64,000 bases of DNA from Deroplatys truncata (GCA_030765065.1 CM060983.1:47118067-47182066); one strand, 5' to 3'; counted from the stretch's first letter, positions 1-12,375 are shown. Program-made: numbers and translations. The notes: a model not told the origin generated them from the sequence alone.

Positions 1-603
1 CTCTACCTTCTATCGTTTATTAGTCGTTACAAAGTATTCTTACTAAAGCTTATTTTTTATCTACTGCATTTTAATCCAAATAAATTTTTGCAGAAATGGC
101 TACATTACACATCTGGTTATAAATACATACAAAATAGTCAAATATTTAAGAACTAGACGCTAAATGCTAGCCTTAAAATTCCCTACTGTTTCCGTGCAAT
201 CACGAGAAACAACTGAATGCTGACAGGACTTTAAAGAATGACCAAATAATAAAAATTCCAACCTTTAATATTGGATATCTCAGAAATGGCTTATGATACA
301 AAAGGCTTATTTGAAATAAATTGTCTGTTTTAAAGAGATCTACATTTCTTGTGTAGTACGTTTTCGTCTATCGCTTAACGTTTACTCGTTGTACAAGATT
401 ATACAAAATACCTTCCAAATGAAGAGGATTTTACAGGCTATTCCTCCAAAAAATAAATCAAGATATACATTTATTTGTTATATAAATATCTGTAATATAT
501 GGTATTTTGCTTAAAATCGTTAGGGCCAGTCTTTAAAAAAAAATCAAATTTTTTAAAAAATGCCCCATGTAAAGGATAGTTGGAATGGAAGATTTTCTTG
601 AAA
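1..603 (+). repeat. R1 repeat, subfamily II, cut by the window edge
   Basis: The tract begins inside the element, at the ctctaccttctatcgttta segment that distinguishes subfamily II, and runs to the gattttcttgaaa segment before fading. The subfamily II marker block (cattttaatccaaataaa, then an agctacattacac-like segment) is present around 60-120. The microsatellite and hairpin end are missing. The right boundary is gradual, so 603 is approximate. Confidence 0.8.
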
Positions 604-819
604 GAGATCACCGCTTGGACTGGAGTGCTCAATATTGCTTCAGTTTCTGCCAATGAGCCAATTTCTGTATAAATTCAAGCAGATAGTCCACATGCAACTC
701 CGTTACACATACATTGTTCTGTAGTTTACACTATGATAAATATGCAAAGCTGTATATAAATAACGTTATTCCCACTGTACTCTATGGTGAACCAGGTTAA
801 ACTGAAAAAAAAAGTCATG
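604..819. other. Anonymous spacer
   Basis: Short A+T-rich sequence between an R1 fragment and a SINE. I see no ORF, tRNA-like box or known repeat end in it. Confidence 0.4.
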
Positions 820-1340
820 AGCTACACTACCGCAGTGCGAAGTCCTTCAACCTGATAGCTGTTTCGATTCATGCCCGGCCTCTGCCAGTTGCGTCAATCA
901 AGATAAAGCCTGTATATCACATAAGAACAGTACCGACCGGGATGATTCAAGCGGTAACGTCTGAAGATTTTTCGTGGTTTTCCCGCGGTGATGTATTTTA
1001 CCACGATTTCTCCTTTTCCCCATTTTCTCTCATTTCATCTCCATTTCACGTTTCAGATGTATTTTCAGGTCCTGCGGTGCCGGGCAGATGGCTGGATGCA
1101 TGAGGTTTGGAAAGATTTCTTCCCGTGAACGCCAGAGTGAGCTGTTTTATCCGTCAGGGTCGCTGTGTTGCCTTCTTGGGATTCCTCGCCACTGGTGCGC
1201 GAGTTTTCGAACTGGAAATGTTAGGGACTTCTGCGTGTCTCTATGGACCTGTCCGCCTGCGGACTTGGGACCTTCTACGGCTCCTTCACCCCATTCCTGA
1301 CTCGCGGAGGATATAACCACAATAGATCAAAAAGGTGTTC
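820..1340 (+). mobile_element. tRNA-derived SINE, diverged copy
   Basis: A decayed tRNA-like head lies at about 835-905 (tgtttcgattcatgcccgg resembles a B box). The body is a pyrimidine-rich stretch and a segment reading cctgcggtgccgggcagatg. The 3' part contains gaactggaaatgttaggga and ends near cacaatagatc. The same order of blocks recurs at 10988-11453 and, inverted, at 29925-30390, which defines the family. Two 70-residue ORFs overlapping it are frame shadows of the SINE body and not genes. Confidence 0.7.
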
Positions 1341-1928
1341 CCTTCCGAAAGTCAGTTTAATGGCTTTGCACGTTACTTCCTAAAGCATCTAGCTCCTATC
1401 GTTTTAAAACGTAATTATACGCCTTTATTTGACATTATCTTAGAGTTGGAAGCTATTTAAGTTCGCTAGTCTATGAAGCAAGGTTACTAAGGGACTAAAA
1501 ACAATGACGGTTCTTAACGGGAAGATCCATGTTCATCAGACGCAACTTAAGAAGCCTGTATCTGAGTGCAAAGTGGTGTTTCTATTATCAAGTAAACTCG
1601 CAGTGTTTATGTATGACCGCGAGCACTCACAGACTGCGTTTACAGAATCAGATATTTCTTGCTTCTAACGCTGAACATGAATAGCGCAAGGGCATAACAT
1701 CCGCTCCGTCTGCTGAGACGCATATTCCCTCCAAGGACCGCCTTTTGGCAAAGTCATCTTGGCTCACGGCGAAGCTCTTAAAAGCTTTGATTGTTAGAGA
1801 AACAAAAACGTACTTTCTGGTGTGAGCATTTATTTTATAAAGCTGCATTCTCTTAAAAGAGCAGTCCGCGAAAAGAAATAAGTTGGCTTTAACCAGACTT
1901 TTTTACTTTAAGATGGTACAATCTGCTA
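1341..1928. other. Anonymous spacer
   Basis: A+T-rich sequence with stops in all frames apart from one 66-codon ORF on the minus strand that shows no recognisable motif. No repeat family from this window is visible in it. Confidence 0.4.
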
Positions 1929-2762
1929 AAAATTCTGATATGTTTCACTCACATAGCCTTCTCTACTCTTGTGCAAACTATTTTTACAAATGCTTATTCT
2001 CCTTCTACTTCATGTTAATTGAGATAAACATTTCCATCATATTGTTAATTTTCTTGTAGGTGCAAGGGGAATATGGTAGGTTTTAAGCGATAGTCAAATA
2101 TTTTAAGCGCTGGTTGCTATGTGGCGCATTCCATTCTCTTTGTATGTCCAGGACATAAACAAACGAATAAAGAATTCCCATTTGAGAGAAAGTATAAGTA
2201 TTGGAAAACTGAAACAAATAACAAGGAATATCTCGAAAATGGTTCACTCACGAAAAAAAAGTATAACACATAAATTGTGTGTTTTAACAGGCTCTACGTT
2301 TTTTTGAACAGAACACTTTTGTCTATCTCTTACGGTTTACCAGTTATGCAAAACCCATTCAGAGAGAAAAGAGCTGTTGAGTACATTCCCAGAAAATTGA
2401 AGATATAAATTTTATTTGTCATGAAAATATCTTAAATACATGATATTTTAACCAAAATCGTTAGCCATTTTGAGATCAAAATTTTCGAAAAATATTCCGT
2501 GTAAAGTATAGTCCGGGGTGGAGATTGTTTCTTGAAAATCTTCGTGTCGCATCCTTAGAAGATACTAAATTAAAATACCAAATTTTGTATTTATCCAACC
2601 TATGCTGTTCACAGACACACACACATACACATGCTTGTTTCCAAAAATGTCTTATTTGGATCCAGGGCACCTCAAAACATGCATTTCCGATAAAATCTCA
2701 GTATAGAATTTTTGGGTGGAATGCAATATTTCCCCTACTTAGTATACGTAGCAGAGAAAGTA
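1929..2762 (+). repeat. R1 repeat, subfamily I, near full length
   Basis: The left end reads attctgatatgtttcactcac, a mutated form of the family start. The Cttgtgcaaactatttttac block of subfamily I follows. A short (CA)n tract is at about 2610-2632, and the right end is the hairpin and AGAGAAAGT at 2741-2761. It lies head-to-head with the inverted copy at 2819-3650. Confidence 0.85.
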
Positions 2763-2769
2763 ACAATTA

Positions 2770-2800
2770 TGTGATGTGTTAACTTTCTCTAGTCATTATC
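2770..2800 (+). repeat. R1 head remnant
   Basis: gatgtgttaactttctct followed by a tcgtttatt block matches the first bases of an R1 copy after a small internal deletion. It may be the left stump of the copy resumed at 3651. Confidence 0.5.
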
Positions 2801-2818
2801 GTTTATTGCTTTCTCAAT

Positions 2819-3650
2819 GCCTTCTCTAGTAGGTAGAAAAGTCATGCATTCCACCCAAAAATTTCGATATGCTTTTAGGCTCCCTGAATAAAAAAAAAGC
2901 AATTTTAGGAAAAGTTCCGTGTGTGTGTCTGTGTCTGTGAATAGCAGAACTCAAAAACGAAAGTTTGGATCAACACTAAACTTGGTATTTAAGTTCAACC
3001 ATTCCAAAGATGTGATACGAAGATTTTCAAGAAAATTTCACCACACCAAAGTATCCTTTACATGAAAGATTTTAGACATCTCTTATTTTCTCAAAAATGG
3101 CTCAAACGATATTTATTAAAACAGCATATATCAAACATATTGGCATCACAAATAAAACGTCTATCTTGAATTTTCTGGAAATAGACTGTAAAGTCCTCTT
3201 CATCCGAAGGAATTTTGTGTAATCTTGTATAACTGGTAAACGTTAAGCGATAGACGAAAACGTACCATACAAAACAAGTAAATCTCTTTAAAACACACAA
3301 TTTACTTCAAGTAAAGTTTTCTGTGGCATAAGCCGTTTCTGAGATATCCGTTATTAATAGTTCGAATTGTTCAATACATGTCATTCTTTTAAAGTCTCAT
3401 CGATTTTAAATTGTTTCTCGCGGTGTTATGGAAACATTACGAAATTTTAAGGCCAGTATAGAGCGTCCAGTTCTTAAACATTTGACTATCGCTGTTCTGT
3501 TAGTATTTATAATGAAAGTGTAATGTAGCTATTTCTGCAAATGCTTATTTGGATTAAAATATAGAAGATAGAAAAATAAGCTTTAGTAAGAATAGTTTGT
3601 AAACTCACTAATAAGCGATAGAGAAAGTCATGTGAATGTACCACATCGGA
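2819..3650 (-). repeat. R1 repeat, subfamily II, full length
   Basis: Reads in the minus orientation from the decayed hairpin end (ttctctagtaggtag) through a gtgtgtgtctgtg tract to agaaagtcatgtgaatgta and cacatcgga. It is followed at once by ttttttt and by a resumed R1 fragment in the opposite orientation, so it sits inside another copy. Confidence 0.85.
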
Positions 3651-3935
3651 TTTTTTTGTGTAATAACGTTTTGTCTACCTCTTAAGGTTAACCAGTTATA
3701 GAAAAGCTATTCAGAATGATGATCACTTCACAGGCTGTTCTCGAAAAATTCAAGATACACGTTTTCTATATTCTGTTTTAATCAGATTATAGGTTTTTTT
3801 AGGGGGGATTTTTATTAAAATCTCTGTGTTGCAACCCTAAAAGATACTAAATTAAAATACGAATTTCTGTATTTATCCGAGTTTTGGTTTTTGAGTTACC
3901 TATGCTGTTTACAGGCCTACAAATGACTATTTGGA
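3651..3935 (+). repeat. R1 fragment interrupted by the copy at 2819-3650
   Basis: Sequence resumes at tttttttgtgtaataacg, which corresponds to the internal position ATTTTTTGTGTAG of an R1 copy, and continues through the middle of the element to a degenerate gagttacctatgctgttt. The hairpin end is missing. Confidence 0.7.
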
Positions 3936-4698
3936 ACAGTTATATAGCTTAATATTTTGACAGTAATCCTATTTTCTCTCGTAGCTTTTAGCCATCATGT
4001 TAGAATATGACGATCTGTATGCTCAGAGATCCCTCTGGTATGTAATGGATGTAATGGAAGCTGCCAGATCTGACCTTTTAATTATTTAACATTGTACAAA
4101 GCGGGCCCTATTCATCGTTATTAACCTCCGAGAGAAGTGGCGTAAATCCTTTGTGTTACATCCGTTAGTGCAGTTTGAGTGCACGCTTTAAGAACTTTAC
4201 TGAAGTATGGTAATGTGTGTAGCTCTTTGTATAAGAGTCAGGCGCCCTCTACTGTAAGAAAGCTAACGTTGTGTTAAAGTAACGAATACCGCGGTCTTCA
4301 AAGCATCGCAATAACCCGACATCTGCATGTATAAATACCACTGCTTGCCCGCAGGATTTGTTCCCGGCGAGATGGGCGGGACAAACTCATGCATTTTTTA
4401 ATGGGTATAAACAACAGGGCACATTTTGATGCTGCGTCCCTCAAAAATTGTCATTAATATTTCATGGACCACATTTTTCATTATGAAGCGAGACAATCCA
4501 GCCTAAACACGGATGTAATCCACGTTATATTCATAGGAAACGATTTTTGCAGCCATCTGCGGAATTGAGTGCAAAAGGCTTTTGCAAACCTAGAAACAAA
4601 AAACGTAAAATTGTATCAGGAATGATCTAATAACCGCTGTTAAAGGGACCTTTAAAATTCTGATGCTAGTAATTGAGTAAAATTCATATTCTGATATT
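3936..4698. other. Anonymous spacer
   Basis: About 760 bases with no ORF of note and no end of any repeat family seen elsewhere in the window. Confidence 0.4.
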
Positions 4699-4920
4699 AA
4701 AAATCTGACTTTTTGAATTCAGATGAGTTTTCTACCCACTCTTCTCTAAAGTGTTTTTAAAGCCTGTTCTTCTATCCACTTCTTGTTAATGCATATAAAC
4801 TTTATTACTTATTTACAGGTTTCTTTGTAGGTATAAGAAAAACATAGTACAATAAAGCGATAGTCGAATATTTTCAAAGCCGGTTGCTATCGATGGCTTT
4901 GAAATTCTGTTCTGTAAACC
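4699..4920 (+). repeat. Degenerate R1 fragment
   Basis: Starts aaaatctga, retains a ttcttgttaatgcat segment, the tttctttgtaggtataag segment and the marker agcgatagtcgaatatttt, then stops. It matches the first quarter of an R1 copy with many substitutions. Confidence 0.6.
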
Positions 4921-4956
4921 CTTAAGAGAAAGGAAGAAAGAAAAGAAGAAAAAAAT

Positions 4957-6637
4957 CTGATGTGATACATTCACATGACTTGCTCTGCCTTCTATCGTTT
5001 ATTAGTGGGTAGACAAACTATTCTTATTAAAGCTTATTACTTTCTCTACTACGTATAGTAAGTAGGGGAAGTATTGTATTCCACTCAAACATTCGATACC
5101 GAGATTTCACCGGAAATATACGTTTTGAGACACCCTGAATCCAAAAAAAGCATTTTTGGAAACATGTCCGTGTGTGTGTCTGTGAACACATAACTCAGAA
5201 ACGAACAGTCGGATAAACACCAAACTTGGATTTAGGTTCAGTATCTTCCAGAGATGCGACACGAAGGTTTTCAAGAAGATCCTCGCAACCCAGATTACCC
5301 TTTACATGGAACATTTTTCGAAAAAGTTTAATTTTCTCAAAAATGGCTCTAACGATTTTGATTAAAATATCATATGTTTAAGATATTTTATGACAAATGA
5401 AATGTATATCTCGAATTTTCTGGGAATGTCTCCAAAAGTATTCTTCATTGTGAACGACTTTTGCATAACTGGTAAACTATAAGAGATAGACAAAATTTTA
5501 CTACACAAAAAATGTAGATCGCGTTAAAATACACAATTTATATAATATACATTTTTTTGTTGAGTGAACCATTTCCGAGATATTGCTTGTTATTCCCTCA
5601 AATTTTTCAATACTTTTTCTAAAATGGGAATTCGTTATTCAGTTTTTTATGTCCTAGACATGCAAAGAGAATGGAATGCGCTACATAGCAACCAGGTATT
5701 AAAAGATTTGACTATCGCTTAAAGTCTACTATATTCCCCTTGCACCTACGAGAAAATTAGCAATAAGATTAACATGAAGCATATGGAGAACAAGCGTTTG
5801 TAAAAATAGTTTGTACAAGAGTAGAGAAAGTCATGTGAGTGTAACACATCTGATTTTTTTCTGTCTACTACATTTTAATCCAAATAAACCTTTGTAGAAT
5901 AGCTACATTACACATTTCGTTATAGATACAAACAGAACAGCGATAGTCAAACGTTAAGAGCTGGGTGCTATATGCTGGCCTTAAAATTCCATATTGTTTT
6001 TATGCAATTGCAAGAAACACTGAATGCTGACAGGACTTGAAGAATGACCAAGTAATGAAAATTCGAACCTTTAATATCGGATATCTCTGAAATTACTTAT
6101 GCCATAAAAGACTTATTTGAAATAAATAGTCTGTTTTAAAAAGATCAACATTTCTTATACAGTACGTTTTCGTCTATCGCTTAACGTTTGTAATAGTTAT
6201 ACAAGATTATACAAAATTCCTTCCAAATAAAGAGGACTGTAAAGGCTGTTCTCAGGAAATTCAAGATATACATTTTATTTGTCGTGTAAATATCTTTAAT
6301 ATATGGATGATATTTTGATCAAAATCATTAGACCCAGTTCTAAAAAAAATCAAAGTTTTTGAAAAATGTTCCATGTAAAGGGTAGTTGGGGGTGGGGGAT
6401 TCTCTTGAAAATCTTCGGGTCGTATCCTTGGAAGATACTGAACTAAAACACCAAGTTTAATACTTGCCGACATTTCGTTTTTGAGTTATGCTGTTCAAAG
6501 GCACACAGACACACCTTTACCTAAAACTTTCTTTTGAATTCAGGGGACCTCAAAACGTATATTTCAGATGAAATCTCTGTATCAATATATTAGATACTAC
6601 CTCTATTTATTATAGGTAAGTAGCGGAGAAAGGAAAA
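4957..6637 (+). repeat. R1 subfamily II copy split by a nested R1 insertion
   Basis: The left piece is 4957-5038, ending aaagcttatt. The right piece resumes at about 5854 with ctgtctactacattttaat and runs to the eroded hairpin end at 6637. Uninterrupted subfamily II copies have these two segments contiguous, so the 5039-5853 insert is younger. AAAAAT precedes the start at 4951-4956. The right end abuts the MITE that begins at 6640. Confidence 0.85.
5039..5853 (-). repeat. R1 repeat, subfamily I, nested in another R1 copy
   Basis: Complete from ACTTTCTCTACTACGTATAG to GTAACACATCTGA. It interrupts the T-rich stretch of the outer copy (cttattttt-tatctac in intact copies). The microsatellite is short here (gtgtgtgtctgtg). 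Confidence 0.9.
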
Positions 6638-6639
6638 TA

Positions 6640-7995
6640 TACAGGGTGGACAATTTAAGTTAAGGCTGTTCTGTATCTCCAAAACTAAGCGTTGTAGAAA
6701 GAAATGCCTTGAGTATAAGTTGAGGCAGAATTTTTAACACTTAAATAATTTCAGTCTAATTATATAATATGTCAATTCAATAACAGCCCACCTTAAAGCA
6801 ATATGTGTATGTAATAATTTGTAAAATGTATGTGGCAGTCATTGTATATGTTTATATTATTTTATACTATTATATCCATGTGTAATAATGTTATGTGAAT
6901 GTATTACATAATTTAATAATGTAGGAGCTGTGAGAATAATAAGTTAAAAGTTGCTAACAATGAGGTAACTTCGAGTCAATAATGAGTAAGAAAGTATAAC
7001 AGTACTACTTGTGACTCTTGGAGTAACAGTAATGTACTTTTAGTGACAGTTTATAAAATAGTCAATCAACAACCAGAAAAAGCTTTAGTTAAATGAAGGT
7101 ATTCTATTGAAGTAGGATTAGCCAATCAGAAACTGAAAAGGAGAACATTTTACAAATTTAGAGTTCAGTTACCTGCAGACAGCGTTACTAACCAGACGCA
7201 AAAAGTGTCCTCAAGAAATATAATATGTATTCGTGTGAGACGAAAAATAAGTTTACGTGTTAAAAAGAGTAATTAATTAATAAAAAGAATTTCACAGCTC
7301 TCTATATCAGTGAAGTGTTATTTAAATTGTGTCAAGGATTAATAAATGTAGTGAAGTGAAATTATAATATGTGTAAGCCTACATTCTTCAGTTGCACCAC
7401 AACCCTGCTAAGAGAAACGTGTCTCTAACAATAATACTGACGCAGCCGAGGCAAACATAAATATATAATACTAAAAGAAACAGTCAAATTACAAAGTTAA
7501 TATTTTTAAAAATTGGTGCAAATGCTACCGGGTACTCATACGTGCGGTTGCAACTACTACAAGTTCGGCTCCCCAGCAGTTGAAATATAATACAACTCCT
7601 TCAATACAAACATCTTCAAATTGACGCCCAAAGCGTGGTGAAAATACTGTAAAGATATAATAACCTTCTTCAAATTGGCTTCCATACATGGACTTAATAA
7701 TAGTATACTACTTAAAGTTTCTTGATACTATGGGAGAAAGTAAATGTCGTGTTTTATTAGGAGGACGTTGTGATGGTCATTTTAGGGTCAATTTAATATT
7801 TTTAATTGGGAACCTACTCTTAGAGTCAATTTAAATTTACCCTAAAATGACCATCACAATCTTCTTCAAACAAAACGCGACTAATGGCATTTACTTTCCC
7901 GCATAATATCAAGCAACTTTTATTAAAGAAGTTTCTTTCTACAACGTTTAGTTTTGGAGATATTCTACAGTCTCACTTAAATGATCCAGTCTGTA
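6640..7995. mobile_element. Long-TIR MITE carrying an LTR-like insert
   Basis: The left end tacagggtggacaatttaag and the right end, read inverted, tacagactggatcatttaag are terminal inverted repeats that continue for over 100 bases through atctccaaaactaa and gttgtagaaagaaa. TA occurs at both extremities (6640-6641, 7994-7995). The centre is a palindrome around gatggtcattttagggtcaa. The left arm is interrupted at 6721-7714. A sister copy is at 32005-33139. No ORF is present, so it is non-autonomous. The TA ends suggest a Tc1/mariner-type origin. Confidence 0.8.
6721..7714 (+). mobile_element. LTR-like element, copy a, inserted in a MITE
   Basis: Starts TGAGGCAG and is flanked by AAGT on both sides (6717-6720 and 7715-7718), a 4-base duplication that interrupts the MITE arm. 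It holds a CCAAT-type segment (ttagccaatcag, about 7118), an aattaataaaaagaatttc segment with an AATAAA-like signal, and a gacgcccaaagcgtgg segment resembling a retroelement primer-binding leader. The 3' end (ctactta) departs from the TTCA of copy b. A solo LTR of a Gypsy-like element is the likeliest reading, but no coding region is attached. Confidence 0.6.
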
Positions 7996-9393
7996 TAAAT
8001 ATATATTGCAATCAAATAACCTCAGTTGCGGTTGACTAGAGCGATTCAGAAAACAGGATAAAGCATTTAAATATAAACTAATATATCCATTAATTTTAAG
8101 TAAAACAAGAACACAACAAAATCTTTAAGAATGATTAACATATAAATATTACTGTATTATTTGTATACTGTCTTTCAGCATACTGGTAAGCGGGTTACTA
8201 GTACTTTGTTATCTGCGAAGTCAAAAAATACTTCTGAAAGGGAATTTCGACTGTTTAAGAAGAATATTGGTGTAAATGAAGATATTCCACTAGTATACAT
8301 CTCAAAGTTGTAAAAACTGACAAGGCATCTTCGTTTTGTAGTAAATACTCTATGTTAAAACTACTGAAACGTGTGTCGAAAATAACTTGTGTTAATAAAT
8401 TACTGCCTTAACATATAATTGTGTTCGGTTTTTTAACCCACTGTTTGCCTCACCAACTGTTTTGAGAAGTTTATCCACTCGTTACTCCTAGCAATCATAA
8501 CAACAATATAAAAGACAACTTCATATGTCTGATAACAATGTACACCGTGGACAAAAAAATCATCGCCCGATTCTGTGACGATCGGAGGGCTTCGTGTACC
8601 TTTGTAACAGCTGTGTTCACAACACACAGGCAGAAACTGTAGAATGGTGAGCGCAATGGTCACCTTATAACTGTGTTTCAGTGCTTATAACCCAGAGCAC
8701 AGAAAAACCTTTCGTGTCCGAGAGGTTAAGAATGAACTGCTTGCGCCTAGCTCCACGCCTTATATCTCACATCAGTTAGTGTTATTTTTATATTGTTAAT
8801 TTTATGACTGGATGCGCAGGACATAATGTTGCATTAACATAACTTTAGGATTTTAAGTTTCAGGCTCATTTCTGCTAAAATACTTGTTTTAAATAACTAA
8901 AGAAATAAATTCAAATAAACTGTTATCTTCTAAAAACCACAAAAAATAAAAAAAAATTAATATTGCGTGAATGAACCCTGAGTACATATAACTGCCCTCA
9001 TTTTTAGGTTATATGTGAAATTAAATTGCTGTAGTAACATGGACGAGAAGCTACAACATACCAGGCTTCTTGAATTTGTGTCCAGAATCGTGTACGAATT
9101 CAACAATTCCATCAGTATAACTTATGCTCACAGAGGGAATCAACATATTCTCAAGTATTACCGTGTATTGCGCACTGTTCAGTGTATCGTCAAGCTACCA
9201 CAACACACCTAGACCGTTCCTTCATATCCAACAAGATACAGATATGCAACCATTATGAAATTGTGAAGTCAGGTATTTTGGATCGTAAGAACTATTCTAT
9301 TATGAACTTTACCAAATGTCGTGTATGAAATGGAGTATATCGAAAATAGTAGTCACTATGTGTGGATTAAACATTATTAACAGAAGAAAACAT
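7996..9393. other. Anonymous region
   Basis: About 1.4 kb of A+T-rich sequence with two short ORFs (8433-8663 minus, 9015-9212 plus) that lack recognisable motifs. No tandem structure and no member of the repeat families of this window is visible. Confidence 0.4.
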
Positions 9394-10245
9394 CTGATGT
9401 GTTACACTCACATGACTTTCTCTGCTCTTGTACAAACTATTTTTACAAACGCTTATTCTCCATATGCTTCATGTTAATCGAGATATCGAGATGTTAATCT
9501 AATTGCTAATTTTCTTGTAGGTGCAAGAGGAATTGGTAGGCTTTAAACGATAGTCAAATATTTTAAGAGCTGGTTGCTATGTGGAGTATTCCATTCTGTT
9601 TGCATTACCAGGACAAAAAAAATGAATAGGAATTTGAGAAAAAGTATAAGTATTGGAAAATTTAAGGGAATAACAAGCAATATCTCGAAAATGGTTCACT
9701 CAACAAAAAAATGTATATGGCATAAATTATGTATTTTAATGCGATCTACATTCTTGTGCAGTAAAATTTTGTCTATCTCTTATGGTTTACCAGTTATGCA
9801 AAAGTCGTTCACAATGAAGAACAATTTTGGAGACATTCCCACAAAATTCGAGATATACATTTCATTTGTCATGAAAGTATCTTAAATACATGTTATTTTA
9901 ATCAAAATCGTTAGAGGCATTTTTGAGAAAATTAAAATTTTCGAAAAATGTTTCATGTAAAGAGTAACCTAGGGTGGGGAGATTTTCTTGAAAATCTTCG
10001 TATCGCATTTCTGGAAGATACTGAACCTAAATACAAAGTTTGGTGCTTATCGGACTGTTCGTTTCTGAGTTATGCTGTTCACAGACACACAGACACTACA
10101 CAGACGCACATACGGACATGTTTCCAAAAATGCTTTTTTTGTATTCAGGGGGTCTTAAAACATGCATTTCTGGTGAAATCTCGGTATCGAATTTTTTGGG
10201 TGGAATACAATACTTCCCCTACTTGCTATACGTAGTAGAGAAAGT
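9394..10245 (+). repeat. R1 repeat, subfamily I, full length
   Basis: Runs from CTGATGTGTTACACTCACATG to the hairpin and AGAGAAAGT at 10237-10245. A duplicated atcgagat unit near 9478-9495 and a cacagacacacagacac microsatellite at about 10079-10115 are visible. Open frames of 95-139 codons across it are translations of the repeat and recur in every copy. Confidence 0.9.
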
Positions 10246-10987
10246 AAACAGTGTTTGCTACGTGCGAGAAGCGAACACAGAAGTACCCTATGCTTTGGCG
10301 AAACGATACAGAGAAGACATACCACCTGCTGTAACGGCTACACCAATGTATTGCGTATGGTGTAAACACGGCTATGCTGTGTGGGACTTAACAAATTTGG
10401 CGTTCAAGACACGACTTATTTTTTTTTGTCCACGGGTGTACCTTCGCATTGTTGTATAAAAATATATTTGGCCTGGAAGGTAGATAGTTTTAGATAAAGT
10501 AATCTCCCCAGCAGGCTACAGGGAAGAGAGTGCTTTCTGAAGAGATTATAGTGTCGGATAGGGGTTGATTGGCACGACGGGGCGTGTTTGCAGACTACAG
10601 GAAGTAAATACGGGCGCTTGGTGAAGAGTCAAGGAGAAAACAAACAAACATCTGGAAGCTATCAGCAATAAAAGGAACAAGAAACAGTTGTATCCCATTG
10701 TTCCTTCCTGCTTTCACCAGTAATTACGTTTCCTACATTTTTAAGGCTATGTTTCATATTATTTTCAGAGAATGTCACAAAGCATAGCTAAAATAAACTA
10801 TAAATATTGTTACTCCATTACTAGTTGAAACATCATTTTATTTCATCCGTGGCGTGAATTAAAGGCATTTTAATCACGGTTCAACATTACAAACATTAAA
10901 ATTCTAAATAAATTGGCATATGCTCTACACAAAAATACCTCTAAGTAAAACCACTATTGATAAATTAATTATTTACTAAAATTTTAC
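10246..10987. other. Anonymous region
   Basis: One 139-codon frame (10040-10459) continues from the R1 copy into this region, but its N-terminal half is repeat translation and the rest shows no domain. Nothing else recognised. Confidence 0.4.
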
Positions 10988-11453
10988 CGATTGACATGAC
11001 GCCGCATTAACGAGTGAGGCTCGCAATCAGGAGGTCCCGGGTTCGATTCCTGTCGACCACCCATTTGACCTTCGTTCTTTTCTTGTTTTCTCTGGTCGGT
11101 AAGCGAGTGCTGGAGTGATTTCTTATCTACCACAATTTCCTTTCCATAACTTCCCTTTAATTTTTTCTTTCTCATCCTATAGGCGTGTGTAAGGTTTTAT
11201 GGCGTATGACGGTGCCGGATAGATGACGCAGACGCTTGCTCAAACCTTGCCCGTGGACTCTAGAGGACTGTTAGGCCGACGGGTTGTGCATCGCCCTCTA
11301 GGCGCTCAAACAGTGGGACGGGTCTTTGACCTGGAATTGTTAGGAACATTCGCGCGTCTTTGTGACCTGCTTATCTGCGACCTGTAGCCTTTTATGGTTC
11401 ATCCATTCCTTCCGTAGGGTGGTAGTCACAATAGATCTATGTAGGTCGCAGTG
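10988..11453 (+). mobile_element. tRNA-derived SINE
   Basis: The tRNA-like head at about 10990-11062 contains a B box reading gggttcgattcctg. A ctctggtcggtaagcgagtg block and a pyrimidine-rich stretch follow, then the body with gacggtgccggatagatgac and the 3' block cacaatagatctatgtaggt. It shares these blocks in the same order with 820-1340 and the inverted copy at 29925-30390. Confidence 0.8.
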
Positions 11454-11686
11454 CGACCGTTATATAACCTACATATCACCTATATAATTTATGCTACAGT
11501 TTTAGCTTCTAATTCTGCACTTTTTCAAATTACTCCTCGCGATGAACGGTTACAGATTTCTGGCTAAAAATGTAATTTCCGCACCACAACACTGTTTTAA
11601 TTCTATTTTATTTTTCGTCGCTTTAACTCCATGGTCATATCGCAACGGATCTGTTGGTGGATATCTCTTAGAAAGATATGTGATGG

Positions 11687-12375
11687 ACAGTTAGCCTTCT
11701 AGGTCTCATCCCTGTAACCACCCGCTCCATCACGTGCCACAGAGACCCTAGCGCATAGCTACCGAATCTTCTGCTTTGTGTCATACAGACGACATTAGGG
11801 TGCCGTCCAGCCCAACCGCCGCCCCCATATTAAGGCGGACAGATAGCCTTCTAGGTCTCATCCCTGTAACCACCTGTTTCATGCCGTGCAGATGGCATTA
11901 AGGTGTTGTCCAGTCTAACCGCCGCCCTCACATATAAAGGCGGACAGTTAGCCTTTTAGGTCTCATTCCTGTAACCACCTGTTTCATGCCGTGCAGATGA
12001 CATTAAGGTGTCGTCCAGTCTAACCGCCGCGCTCATATGTAAAGGCGGACAGTTAGCCTTTTAGGTCTCATTCCTGTAACCACCTGTTTCATGCCGTGCA
12101 GATGACATTAAGGTGTCGTCCAGTCTAACCGCCGCCCTCACATATAAAGGCGGACAGTTAGCCTTCTAGGTCTCATTCCTGTAACTACCTGTTTCATGCC
12201 GTGCAGATGACATTAAGGTGTCGTCCAGTCTAACCGCCGCGCTCATATGTAAAGGCGGACAGTTAGCCTTTTAGGTCTCATTCCTGTAACCACCTGTTTC
12301 ATGCCGTGCAGATGACATTAAGGTGTCGTCCAGTCTAACCGCCGCCCTCACACAGAAAGGCGGACAGTTAGCCTT
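11687..12375. repeat. Tandem array, 105-bp unit with a 210-bp higher-order period
   Basis: The marker ggcggacag recurs at 11834, 11939, 12044, 12149, 12254 and 12359, exactly 105 bases apart. A longer, diverged unit precedes at 11687-11833. The last block of each unit alternates between ccctcacatataaagg and gcgctcatatgtaaagg, so units look duplicated as pairs. Each unit also contains ggtctcattcctgtaac and a small inverted pair, accgccgc / ggcgga. No coding frame spans the array. Confidence 0.9.

Noticed and set aside
6640-7995. Reading the R1 family itself as a classical long-TIR MITE
   Set aside because: R1 copies lack matching termini. Only a 12-base motif is shared inversely, at one end internal by about 20 bases, unlike the over 100-base TIRs of the true MITE here.
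8690-8760. tRNA-Ser-like wording (gtgtccgagaggttaagaat)
   Set aside because: Only the D-arm-like part is present, with no T arm or B box downstream.
10040-10459. 139-codon ORF
   Set aside because: The first half is translated R1 microsatellite region and the remainder has no recognisable domain.
10990-11062. Possible tRNA genes at several SINE heads (also 31120, 38150, 47432, 49885, 61540)
   Set aside because: A and B boxes are good, but acceptor stems do not pair and SINE bodies follow in most cases. They are SINE promoters or pseudogenes.
11834-12375. Regularly spaced units that could suggest a CRISPR array
   Set aside because: The whole 105-bp unit is repeated with no unique spacers, no cas genes are present, and the context is eukaryotic transposon DNA.
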